Source of the DNA: Methylovorus mays
GTDB taxonomy: Bacteria; Pseudomonadota; Gammaproteobacteria; Burkholderiales; Methylophilaceae
NCBI RefSeq assembly: GCF_020531915.1
Contig: NZ_JAJAVG010000007.1
Span: forward strand, 62,001-126,000
Length of the DNA stretch: 64,000 bases
Direction: 5' to 3'
A model generated the notes under the pieces. The model was not told the DNA's origin. It saw only the letters and a program-made list of their open reading frames with translations, and made no database searches. This document shows, in pieces, positions 18,325 to 26,007 of this stretch. Position 1 is the stretch's first letter; every line of letters begins with the position of its first letter. The position numbers and the translations under genes are program-made.

Positions 18325-19480
18325 CGGCAGGCTTCTCCTTGCGGTTGCTGCCCGCCACCATGCGGATCTCAAACAAACGACATTCCAGCGGGCCGTTGAA
18401 CAAGGGCGTGCGCTTGGAAGGCGCCAGTCGCATCAGCTTGGGCATGCGCAGATCGTTGGTCAAAAAGTAGGCATTCCAGCCGGCAAACTTGCGCTTGAGG
18501 GCTTCGCCCATCTTGGGGTAAAGCGCGGCCAGCTCTTCATCTTCGCCAATACGCACGCCGTAGGGCGGGTTGGCAACCAGCACGCCGGCTTCGGCGGGCG
18601 GCGGCACTTCGACCATATCGGCATGGCTCAACTGCACGGCTTCCAGCAACCCAGCTTCCTGCAGGTTTTGCTTACTGACGCGCACCGCGCGCAAATCCTG
18701 ATCGCTGCCATAGATTTTCTGGAAAGTCGCAGGCTTGGCCTGGCTCTGCGCTTGCTGACGCAGGCTTTTCCATTTGTCCGCATCAAAATTCTTCAGCTTT
18801 TCAAAGCCGAAATGACGGCGGCTGCCGGGCGCAATGTGCAAGGCCATCATGGCGGCTTCGAGCAAAAAGGTGCCGCTGCCGCACATCGGGTCCAGCAGCG
18901 AGGTGCCCGGCTGCCAGCCGGACAGCTTGAGGATGCCCGCAGCGAGGTTTTCACGCAGCGGCGCTTCTATGCTGGCACGGCGCAAACCGCGCTGGTAAAG
19001 CGCATGGCCGGAAGTATCGAGGTAAAACTGGAAATGTTCGGCAGCCAGATAGGCGTGGATGCGGACATCCGGCTCTTTGGTATCGATATAGGGGCGGCTG
19101 CCCACGGCCTGGCGGAAACGGTCGCACACGGCATCCTTGATGCGCAGGGTGGCAAATTCCAGACTCTTCAGCGGGCATTTGACGCCAGTCACCTTGACCA
19201 TGAAGTTGCGACCCACATCAAACCACTCGGGCCAGTTGAACTTGAGCGCGGCCTGATAAAGATCATCTTCGCTGGCATAGTTGCCACGCACCACTTCCAG
19301 CAGCACGCGCGTCGCCAGACGACTGTGCAGATTGACGCGGTAGCATACCGCCATGTCGCCGCCAAACGAGGCGCCGCCATCGGTCACCTGCACGGCGCGC
19401 GCGCCCTGTTGCTGCAGCTCTTCGGCCAGCAGCGCTTCCAGCCCGCGTGGGCAGGTGGCAAAAAATTGATGGGATTTCAT
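18317..19480 (-). CDS. rlmL: THUMP-domain 23S rRNA guanine-N2 methyltransferase, RlmL-type
   Basis: A 387-residue SAM-dependent RNA methyltransferase. The N-terminal THUMP RNA-binding domain covers about residues 45-155. The catalytic domain has the SAM loop DPMCGSGTFL at 197-206 and the target-base motif NPPYG at 304-308. It equals the N-terminal half of the fused E. coli RlmL/RlmK; the RlmK half is absent, as in many betaproteobacteria. It overlaps the upstream spermidine-synthase-like gene by 4 bases. The exact target guanine (G2445 in E. coli) is assumed from the family. Confidence 0.88.
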   Translation of the reverse strand: MKSHQFFATCPRGLEALLAEELQQQGARAVQVTDGGASFGGDMAVCYRVNLHSRLATRVLLEVVRGNYASEDDLYQAALKFNWPEWFDVGRNFMVKVTGVKCPLKSLEFATLRIKDAVCDRFRQAVGSRPYIDTKEPDVRIHAYLAAEHFQFYLDTSGHALYQRGLRRASIEAPLRENLAAGILKLSGWQPGTSLLDPMCGSGTFLLEAAMMALHIAPGSRRHFGFEKLKNFDADKWKSLRQQAQSQAKPATFQKIYGSDQDLRAVRVSKQNLQEAGLLEAVQLSHADMVEVPPPAEAGVLVANPPYGVRIGEDEELAALYPKMGEALKRKFAGWNAYFLTNDLRMPKLMRLAPSKRTPLFNGPLECRLFEIRMVAGSNRKEKPADE

Positions 19481-20310
19481 TCCGCGGACTCTCTTTCCAG
19501 CAGCAAGCGATTGGGGGTATTCGGATTATGGTCGCGCAAGCGCTCAATGAAATCCATGAATTCGATCTTGTATTCGGCTTCCAGCGCACGGGCACGTTCG
19601 CGTAGCGAGCTCCAGCGCAGATCCTGCGGCGCACGCTTGAAGGCAAATACAATAATGTTGCCAGGACGACCAGTTGGCATGACCAGCACGCGCTGATGAA
19701 AACTTTGCTCGATGCGTTGCAGATAGACATCAAAGTTGCGGTCCGAGCCCCACAGATTGACCACCAGCATGCCATCCAGCGTGAGCGCTTCAAAGCAGTC
19801 ATCAAAGAAAGACTGGGTGCAGAGGTCTTGCGGAATGCCGCGGCTGTCAAAGGCGTCGATCACCAGCACCTGCATGCTGTCGGCGTTTTCAGCAACATAC
19901 ACGGCGCCATCGGCCTGCACCACTTCAAAGCGGGCCTCGCCCGAAGGCAGGTATTCATCATGCGGCACAAAAAAGTGACTGCGCGCCACCTCGATGATAC
20001 GCGGGTTGATTTCGATCACCTTGCAGGCAATCTGCGGCAGGTACTGGTATATATACTTGGGCACCGAGCCGCCACCGAGACCGATCATGACCAGATTGCG
20101 CACCTGCTTGTTGAACAGCAGAAACACCATCATGCCGCGCGTGTACTTCAGCTCAAGATCATAGGGCGCCTTAACTCGCATGGAGCTTTGCACGGTATCC
20201 GAGCCCAGATGCAGCGAGCGCACACCGTCAATCTCGCTCACATCCACACTGTCTTCATGCGTAATGGCCCGGTGTATGCTGCGTGCGATGTTGCGTCCCA
20301 TCCTAAACAT
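19477..20310 (-). CDS. Spermidine-synthase-like protein
   Basis: A 277-residue Rossmann-fold protein of the spermidine synthase superfamily. It has the nucleotide loop MIGLGGGSVPKYI (GLGGGS at 77-82), an acidic end of the next strand (VIEINPRIIEVA), and VLVIDAFDS where true spermidine synthases have D-S-T-D-P. Loss of that catalytic signature suggests a different substrate, so aminopropyl transfer should not be assumed. It sits between an RNB ribonuclease (8-base overlap) and an RNA methyltransferase (4-base overlap), hinting at a role linked to RNA or the cell envelope rather than polyamine supply. Confidence 0.8.
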   Translation of the reverse strand: MFRMGRNIARSIHRAITHEDSVDVSEIDGVRSLHLGSDTVQSSMRVKAPYDLELKYTRGMMVFLLFNKQVRNLVMIGLGGGSVPKYIYQYLPQIACKVIEINPRIIEVARSHFFVPHDEYLPSGEARFEVVQADGAVYVAENADSMQVLVIDAFDSRGIPQDLCTQSFFDDCFEALTLDGMLVVNLWGSDRNFDVYLQRIEQSFHQRVLVMPTGRPGNIIVFAFKRAPQDLRWSSLRERARALEAEYKIEFMDFIERLRDHNPNTPNRLLLERESAE

Positions 20311-22162
20311 GGTCCACCTCCGCTACGGGTGTCTCCACGCCTTTGAATCGGGTGTCCAGTTCCATCATCAGCGTATCCACCTGACGAATTTCCAGCTTGA
20401 CGCGCGTACCCGGTGCCAGCTCCGGCAGGCTGTGCACCTTGGTGATGTAAGGCAGATTATCCAGCCGCACCAGATTTTCGCGCCACACCGTGGCGCCGAT
20501 TTCCTGGATGTTTTCCTGCACCAGATACTGCAGGCACCAGTAGCGCTCCATGCGCGTCTGGAATTCGTTATAGGCATTGTAGGTCTGGTCAAAATTGCGC
20601 ATGGCCGAGGCCAGGAGATCGCTATTCGGTGGATACACCGGCGGCTCCGCGCGCAATACCGAGATCACCTGACGCTGGTTGATCAGATCCACCGCGCGGC
20701 GCAGAGGCGAGGTGCTCCAGGCATACTGCCCGACGCCCAGGCCCTGATGCGGCTCAGCCTGCGTGGTCATGTAGACCTTGCCGCCATTCTGGGCGCGGTA
20801 AATACCGGGAATGGCATGCTCTTTCAGCAGCAGACCCCACTGACTGTTGGCTTCTATCATCAGCTCGGCCACCAGCTTGTCCATGGGCGAACCGCGACGG
20901 CGCGCCACAATCTGCACCTTGCCATCGGTGACATAAAAGTTGTAATCGAGCTGTGGCGGACGCGTCGGGTCGTACTTGCCACGGGCTTTTTCCAGCGCTT
21001 CGGCCAGATTGAACAGGAACAGCAGGCGCGCCCAGTAGGGATGCCCGCTATCTTCCGCCAGCGTGGCTTCGTTGAAGTAAGGCTCCAGCGCATCATGGCG
21101 CAGGTTGTCCACAATACGCACACGTTCGACGCGACTCTCGCGATGCACAATGCTGAAATCTGCCGCCACATCCAGATACAGCGACAGCGCAGGCCGCTCA
21201 TGGCCTGCATTCAGACTGAAGGGCTCAATGGCCTCTTCCGGCAGCATGGTGATCTTGTTGCCCGGCATGTATACCGTAGACAAACGGTGCAGCGCGACGG
21301 CATCCAGCGGTGAATCCGGCAGAATACCCAGCGCCGGGGCGGCAATATGAATGCCGACGCGGGTGAGGCCATTGCCCAGCGGGGTGACCGACAACGCATC
21401 GTCGATTTCGGTGGTGGTACTGTCATCAATACTGAAAGCTTCGACCTCGGCCAACGGCAGGTCGTCGACCGGTGGCAAGGCGGCCACCGCATCAAACCCC
21501 GTGCCTTTGGGGAAATATTCGCGCAGAAAAGCGCCCAGGTGGTAATCGTGTATGGAAGCAATGGCGCCGGCAGCGGCCAGCACTTGCACGTGCCCGGTAT
21601 GGGTCTCGGCTGCCGCCTGCTCCAGCGCTTTCCATTCCATGGAGTTTTTGTCGGGATCGTAAAACAGCATATCCAGCTTGCTGCGGAACTCTTCGGGGAA
21701 TTCACCCGCCTTGAGCTGCTCGGCAAACGTGGCAATTTTTTCGGCTTGCAGGCGTTTTTTCTCAATCGCTGCCAGTGCCGCATTCAAAGTATCGGCCGGC
21801 GCGGCCTTGTAATGGCCTTTGCCCTTGCGGTAAAAATACACAGGCGCGCTGTGCAGACGAATCGCCACTGCCGCCGATTGCACAGGCGTGGGTTTTTGTC
21901 CGTAGTAATCCTGCGCCAGCGCATCAAAGGCAAACTCATCCTCGCCGCAGCATTCCCACAAAAACGGGATATCCAGCTGCTCAGCCTCGGCATTGGCGGC
22001 TTCCATGAAACCGGACAGGGATTGCTCAAACTTCATGAGCACATTGGCGGATTTGATCTTGGAGCGTTTGCCGGTCAGGGCCTCGACCTGCAAGGATCCC
22101 GGATTCTCGGTCATGATGGCGGCAACCTTGAAGCCACCATCCTCTTCGTAAAATACATTCAT
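20303..22162 (-). CDS. RNB-domain exoribonuclease (RNase II/R family)
   Basis: A 619-residue 3'-to-5' exoribonuclease. The RNB catalytic core has the acidic motif IDDSTTTEIDDALSV at residues 245-259 and the late STSPLRRAVDLINQRQV block. The N-terminal part has poorly matched cold-shock-like sequence, and a short S1-like segment ends the protein (PGTRVKLEIRQVDTL). It is closer in length to RNase II than to the longer RNase R. It heads a minus-strand operon of four overlapping genes and is divergent from the Zur-like regulator gene. Confidence 0.87.
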   Translation of the reverse strand: MNVFYEEDGGFKVAAIMTENPGSLQVEALTGKRSKIKSANVLMKFEQSLSGFMEAANAEAEQLDIPFLWECCGEDEFAFDALAQDYYGQKPTPVQSAAVAIRLHSAPVYFYRKGKGHYKAAPADTLNAALAAIEKKRLQAEKIATFAEQLKAGEFPEEFRSKLDMLFYDPDKNSMEWKALEQAAAETHTGHVQVLAAAGAIASIHDYHLGAFLREYFPKGTGFDAVAALPPVDDLPLAEVEAFSIDDSTTTEIDDALSVTPLGNGLTRVGIHIAAPALGILPDSPLDAVALHRLSTVYMPGNKITMLPEEAIEPFSLNAGHERPALSLYLDVAADFSIVHRESRVERVRIVDNLRHDALEPYFNEATLAEDSGHPYWARLLFLFNLAEALEKARGKYDPTRPPQLDYNFYVTDGKVQIVARRRGSPMDKLVAELMIEANSQWGLLLKEHAIPGIYRAQNGGKVYMTTQAEPHQGLGVGQYAWSTSPLRRAVDLINQRQVISVLRAEPPVYPPNSDLLASAMRNFDQTYNAYNEFQTRMERYWCLQYLVQENIQEIGATVWRENLVRLDNLPYITKVHSLPELAPGTRVKLEIRQVDTLMMELDTRFKGVETPVAEVDHV

Positions 22163-22256
22163 GCGTGTTTGATTCTTTTTTCCGCCCTTGTGGGCATGTG
22201 GTTGACGTTTCCGGCGTTATCTCTGACACTTGAAGGCTATTAACCCTCTCAAGCCT

Positions 22257-22676
22257 ATGGAAAACGCAGAACAATTGATTCGGGACGCCGGACAACGTCC
22301 CACGCCTTCACGTATTGCCGTACTCAATGTACTGGCGGGCGCTCAGCACGCCCTCACCCATCCGGAAATCCTGCAGGCCCTGGGCAGCGAGGCATCCTTT
22401 GACCGGGTCACGCTCTACCGCGTTCTGGACTGGCTACTGGAGCATGGTCTGGCGCACGCTATTATGGGGCATGACCGGGCTCGCCGCTTCCAGCACACGC
22501 AAAAAAATACGCTGCATCAGCATGCCCACTTCAAATGCACCTCGTGCGGCAAGGTGTTTTGCCTGGAAGGCGTGCATGCCAGACTGCCTGCGCAGATACC
22601 CGAGCATTTTACCGTCGATTCCATCGAACTCAACATTAAAGGCTGTTGCGCCGACTGCCAGCGCGCGCAGGCCTGA
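22257..22676 (+). CDS. zur: Fur-family regulator, probably Zur
   Basis: A 139-residue metal-dependent repressor. A winged-helix domain spans about residues 10-80 (TLYRVLDWLLEHGL). The dimerisation half has HQHAHFKCTSCG and a CADC pair, giving a structural zinc site with C94, C97, C131 and C134. Zur rather than Fur is inferred from the neighbours: a zinc-independent DksA paralogue and two COG0523 GTPases, genes typically repressed by Zur. I start at the ATG at 22257; a TTG at 22230 would add nine residues. Two candidate operator palindromes lie downstream, ahead of the dksA2-like gene. Confidence 0.85.
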   Translation: MENAEQLIRDAGQRPTPSRIAVLNVLAGAQHALTHPEILQALGSEASFDRVTLYRVLDWLLEHGLAHAIMGHDRARRFQHTQKNTLHQHAHFKCTSCGKVFCLEGVHARLPAQIPEHFTVDSIELNIKGCCADCQRAQA

Positions 22677-22773
22677 GTCTCAACCCCCTGCCACTCACCC
22701 GTGGCAGCCAGTCTCACCTTCCGCCCCCTCTGTTTAACACCGCATCGGTTTCATTAGCGGCAACACCACCCTC

Positions 22774-22798
22774 AAAAATGCAACTAGGTTGCATTTTT
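22774..22798. promoter_or_regulatory. 25-bp palindrome, candidate Zur operator 1 (or terminator)
   Basis: Perfect inverted repeat with 11-bp arms (AAAAATGCAAC and its complement) around a 3-base centre TAG. The core reads GCAAC-N3-GTTGC, the same as in the second palindrome 48 bases on. Because the arms begin with A5 and end with T5 it could also be a bidirectional terminator after zur. The shared core makes an operator role more likely. No binding evidence exists here. Confidence 0.6.
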
Positions 22799-22827
22799 TA
22801 ACACCAGGCATTAGCATGCACGGAAGC

Positions 22828-22840
22828 GCAACATTGTTGC
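22828..22840. promoter_or_regulatory. Candidate Zur operator 2
   Basis: GCAACATTGTTGC is a palindrome with the same GCAAC-N3-GTTGC core as the upstream site; the two centres are 48 bases apart. It lies 27 bases before the dksA2-like start codon, where a repressor would block initiation or early elongation. Confidence 0.6.
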
Positions 22841-22867
22841 AAACATATTCAGTCCCTGCTGACGCAC

Positions 22868-23281
22868 ATGCCACAAGACCTGACCCCACAACAGCTACTC
22901 GCCATGCCCGCCACCGACTACATGAACGGTGAGCAACTGGCGTACTTTGCTCATCTGCTGCAAAGCCTCAAGGCCGAAATCAGCGATAACGCCGCCCATA
23001 CCGGTGAGCACCTGCGTGAAACCGAAGATGCCGCCGACCCGGCCGACCGGGCCACCCAGGAAGAAGTCCGCACGCTGGAGCTGCGTGCCCGGGATCGCGA
23101 GCGCAAATTGCTGAAAAAGGTCCATGCCGCCCTGCGCCGGATTGAAGACGGCAGCTATGGCTACTGCGAAGAAACCGGCGAAGCCATCGGCCTTGCACGC
23201 CTGCTGGCGCGCCCCACCGCCACGCTGTGCGTGGAAGCCCAGGAAAGACACGAGTGTCGCGAGCGCCAGTTCGGGCATTAA
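22868..23281 (+). CDS. dksA2: DksA2-type transcription factor lacking the full zinc finger
   Basis: A 137-residue TraR/DksA-family protein. The coiled-coil tip motif DPADRA is at residues 57-62, the region that enters the RNA polymerase secondary channel. The normal C4 zinc finger is reduced to C100-x2-T103 and C121-x2-A124. That Cys-Thr-Cys-Ala pattern is known from Pseudomonas aeruginosa DksA2, which works without zinc and replaces DksA when zinc is scarce. The gene lies between a Zur-like regulator and two COG0523 GTPases, just behind two palindromes. I infer a zinc-sparing stand-in for DksA in the ppGpp response. Confidence 0.9.
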   Translation: MPQDLTPQQLLAMPATDYMNGEQLAYFAHLLQSLKAEISDNAAHTGEHLRETEDAADPADRATQEEVRTLELRARDRERKLLKKVHAALRRIEDGSYGYCEETGEAIGLARLLARPTATLCVEAQERHECRERQFGH

Positions 23282-23323
23282 CCGCCACCGACACCAGCCA
23301 TATTCCCTAGCGAAAGATATCCC

Positions 23324-24541
23324 ATGAAAAAACTCCCTGTGACCGTACTCTCCGGCTTTCTCGGTGCCGGCAAAACCACGCTGCTCAACCACATTCTCCA
23401 TAATCGCGAAGGTCGCCGCGTGGCGGTGATCGTCAACGACATGTCCGAAGTCAACATTGATGCCCGTCTGGTGCGTGAAGGCGGCGCGGCACTATCGCGT
23501 GCCGAAGAAAAGCTGGTGGAGATGAGCAATGGCTGCATCTGCTGCACGTTGCGCGAAGACCTGCTGGTGGAAATCCGCCGTCTGGCCGCCGAAGGCCGTT
23601 TTGATTATCTGCTGATCGAATCCACGGGCATCTCGGAACCACTGCCGGTGGCCGAGACGTTTACCTTCCGCGATGAAAACGATGTCAGCCTGTCGGATGT
23701 GTCGCGTCTGGACACCATGGTCACTGTGGTCGATGGCTACCATTTCCTGCGCGACTACAGCTCGCGTGACTTTCTGGCAGATCGTGGCGAAACCATGGGC
23801 GAAGAAGACACGCGCACCGTGGTCGACCTGCTGGTCGAGCAGGTGGAATTCTGTGACGTGATCATCCTCAACAAAACCGATCTCATGACACCAGCCGAGA
23901 TCGGCCAGCTGGAAGGCATCCTCAAGACACTGAACCCGCGTGCCGACATCGTGCACAGCAGTTTCGGCAAAGTGCCGCTGGACCGCGTATTGAATACTGG
24001 CCGCTTTGACTTCGAAGCCGCGCAGGATGCGCCGGGCTGGCTGAAGGAGCTGCGTGGCGAACATGTGCCAGAAACCGAAGAATACGGCATCCGCAGCTTT
24101 GTCTACCGGGCGCGCAAACCGTTTCATCCCGAGCGCCTGTGGGCATGGCTGGGGCAGGAATGGCCGGGCGTGGTCAGATCCAAAGGCCATTTCTGGCTGG
24201 CCAGCCGTCCTGATTTCTGCGCCAACTGGTCACAAGCGGGCGCGATTTCACGCAATGAACTGGCGGGTATGTGGTGGGCCGCCACCCCTTCTGACTATTG
24301 GCCGCAGGACGAAGAAGCCTTGTCCATGATCAAGAGCCGCTGGCTGGAACCCTGGGGCGACAGGCAACAGGAACTGGTACTGATAGGCATGAACATGGAC
24401 GAAACCGCTATTCGTGCGGGGTTTGATGCCTGCCTGCTAAGCGATGAAGAAATGGTCAGCGGGGTATCCGGCTGGCGCAAACTGCCCGACCCCTTCCCGG
24501 CGTGGCATGCGGCGCATGAAGAAGAACAAGACGCGGCATGA
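23324..24541 (+). CDS. COG0523 GTPase, ZigA-like zinc metallochaperone
   Basis: A 405-residue G3E-family GTPase. The P-loop is [10 protein letters not shown] at 11-20 and the metal-binding CxCC motif (CICC) is at 71-74. A GTP-specificity NKTD appears in [10 protein letters not shown], and a CobW C-terminal domain follows. Length and context match the ZigA/YciC-type subgroup induced under zinc limitation, thought to deliver zinc to client enzymes. It starts 42 bases after the dksA2-like gene and is probably co-transcribed with it. The client protein is unknown. Confidence 0.88.
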   Translation: MKKLPVTVLSGFLGAGKTTLLNHILHNREGRRVAVIVNDMSEVNIDARLVREGGAALSRAEEKLVEMSNGCICCTLREDLLVEIRRLAAEGRFDYLLIESTGISEPLPVAETFTFRDENDVSLSDVSRLDTMVTVVDGYHFLRDYSSRDFLADRGETMGEEDTRTVVDLLVEQVEFCDVIILNKTDLMTPAEIGQLEGILKTLNPRADIVHSSFGKVPLDRVLNTGRFDFEAAQDAPGWLKELRGEHVPETEEYGIRSFVYRARKPFHPERLWAWLGQEWPGVVRSKGHFWLASRPDFCANWSQAGAISRNELAGMWWAATPSDYWPQDEEALSMIKSRWLEPWGDRQQELVLIGMNMDETAIRAGFDACLLSDEEMVSGVSGWRKLPDPFPAWHAAHEEEQDAA

Positions 24542-24554
24542 GCGGTTTTCCCAG

Positions 24555-24632
24555 CCGGAGATTCTGCGGCTACAATAGAACTTGAGCGATGTGGCCGGGT
24601 CAGGCAAGAGTCTGGCCTGGTGCAATCTCCGG
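24555..24632 (+). repeat. Long-range inverted repeat ahead of the second COG0523 gene
   Basis: CCGGAGATT (24555-24563) is exactly complementary to AATCTCCGG (24624-24632), enclosing 60 bases with a weaker inner pairing (CAGGC with GCCTG). It lies in the leader between two GTPase genes and could fold in the mRNA. It matches no riboswitch class that I can recognise. Confidence 0.5.
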
Positions 24633-24692
24633 CAACGACACATCACCAACCCTTTTAAACTCTGCCTTTTGGCCCCAAGCAACAGGTTATCC

Positions 24693-25715
24693 ATGAGCCA
24701 CGACCCCCGCATTCCCGTCACCCTGCTCACCGGCTTTCTCGGTAGCGGCAAAACCACGCTATTGAACAAACTGCTCAACAACCCCGGCATGAAAGATACG
24801 GCCGTGGTGATCAATGAGCTGGGTGAGGCCGGGCTGGATCATATATTGGCGCGCACCGTGGAAAGCGAGCATGTCGCCGACAATACCGTGCTGCTGAGCT
24901 CAGGCTGCCTGTGCTGCACGTTGACCAATGAGCTGGCGGATACGCTGCGCGATCTGTTCTTCAAGCGCGCGCTATCCGCCATTCCCGAATTCAAGCGCCT
25001 GGTGATCGAAACCACCGGCATGGCCGACCCCGGCCCCATTCTCGCCAACCTGATGAACGAGCCGGTGATCAGCTCGACCTACCGGCTGGATGCGGTGGTG
25101 GTCACCATCGACAGTCAATATGGCATTCAGCAGATCGAAAAGCATGGCGAAGCACGCAAGCAGGCCGCCGTGGCCGATGTGCTGCTACTGACCAAGTCTG
25201 ACCTGGCCACAACGCAACAGCAGGAAGCGCTGGCGGCGACCCTCACTGAGCTCAACCCCGGTGCCACGCAACACATGATCCGCCATGGCGAGATTGAGCC
25301 CGAACACCTGATTGATGTCGGCCTGTTCAGTCAGGATGGCAAGCAGGCACAACCGCAACGCTGGTTGCGCGCCCCCACGCGCTCCAAGGCAGGTCGCGGC
25401 ATGTTGCCCAAGGCCGTGCATGATGACGAGATTGTCAGCTTCACCGTCACCCTGCCCAAGCCGCTGACCTGGGATCAACTGGAACCCGTGCTGAAATGGC
25501 TGTGCGCGACGTTTGGCGAGCAATTGCTGCGGCTCAAGGGCATTATCCACGCCGAAGACCAGCCTGCGCCGATTGCCGTGCATGCCGTGCAACATACGCT
25601 CTATCCGCCGACCCTGCTGGAAGGCTGGGATGAAGACGAGCCGCTGACACGCATCGTCTTCATTGGCAAAGGCGTCGACGAGTTGCGCGTGCGCGATGCG
25701 CTGATGCAGCTCTAG
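24693..25715 (+). CDS. COG0523 GTPase, CobW/YjiA-like
   Basis: A 340-residue second G3E GTPase, different from the one upstream. P-loop GFLGSGKTTL is at 14-23, the metal-binding CLCC sequence follows in SSGCLCCTLTNEL, TKSD is the guanine-specificity motif, and a shortened CobW C-terminal domain ends the protein. I start at the ATG at 24693 (MSHDPRIPVTLL); upstream in-frame codons lack family similarity. It is probably a zinc or cobalt metallochaperone by neighbourhood. The 150-base gap with an inverted repeat suggests separate or modulated expression. Confidence 0.87.
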   Translation: MSHDPRIPVTLLTGFLGSGKTTLLNKLLNNPGMKDTAVVINELGEAGLDHILARTVESEHVADNTVLLSSGCLCCTLTNELADTLRDLFFKRALSAIPEFKRLVIETTGMADPGPILANLMNEPVISSTYRLDAVVVTIDSQYGIQQIEKHGEARKQAAVADVLLLTKSDLATTQQQEALAATLTELNPGATQHMIRHGEIEPEHLIDVGLFSQDGKQAQPQRWLRAPTRSKAGRGMLPKAVHDDEIVSFTVTLPKPLTWDQLEPVLKWLCATFGEQLLRLKGIIHAEDQPAPIAVHAVQHTLYPPTLLEGWDEDEPLTRIVFIGKGVDELRVRDALMQL

Positions 25716-25939
25716 GAGCGCTGCGCGGAAAATATGGTTGCCTGGGCGTTGATTTCGTCCGGGCTGGTTCAGGCATAGCCAGACCGCCAGAAACACATGC
25801 CTGAAAAGTCGCGATTTTGCCCCCGGCAGCCCCCAGAAAATGCATGCGCCAATATGACATTTTTATGAACGTTCGGCCGCCAAGCCGCTCCAATCCGCAT
25901 ATTCGATTCCACACGGACAAAGCTTTACTGCTCAAAGGC

Positions 25940-25967
25940 TTGTCACGTCACGAAAACGTGCTATATT
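25940..25967 (+). promoter_or_regulatory. Sigma-70 type promoter of the decarboxylase gene with an internal palindrome
   Basis: TTGTCA (25940-25945), a 16-base spacer and TATATT (25962-25967), five of six matches in each hexamer. Inside the spacer CACGT (25944-25948) and ACGTG (25956-25960) form an inverted repeat, a possible repressor site. The rest of the 292-base gap (25716-26007) shows no gene or other element. Confidence 0.65.
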
Positions 25968-26007
25968 CCGCTCCTTTCGCCATTTCGGGCAGCCTTCGGA
26001 GGCCTAT

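Noticed and set aside
24555-24632. A known ZTP, cobalamin or SRP-type RNA
   Set aside because: The conserved core sequences of these RNAs are absent; only the inverted repeat is kept as a feature.
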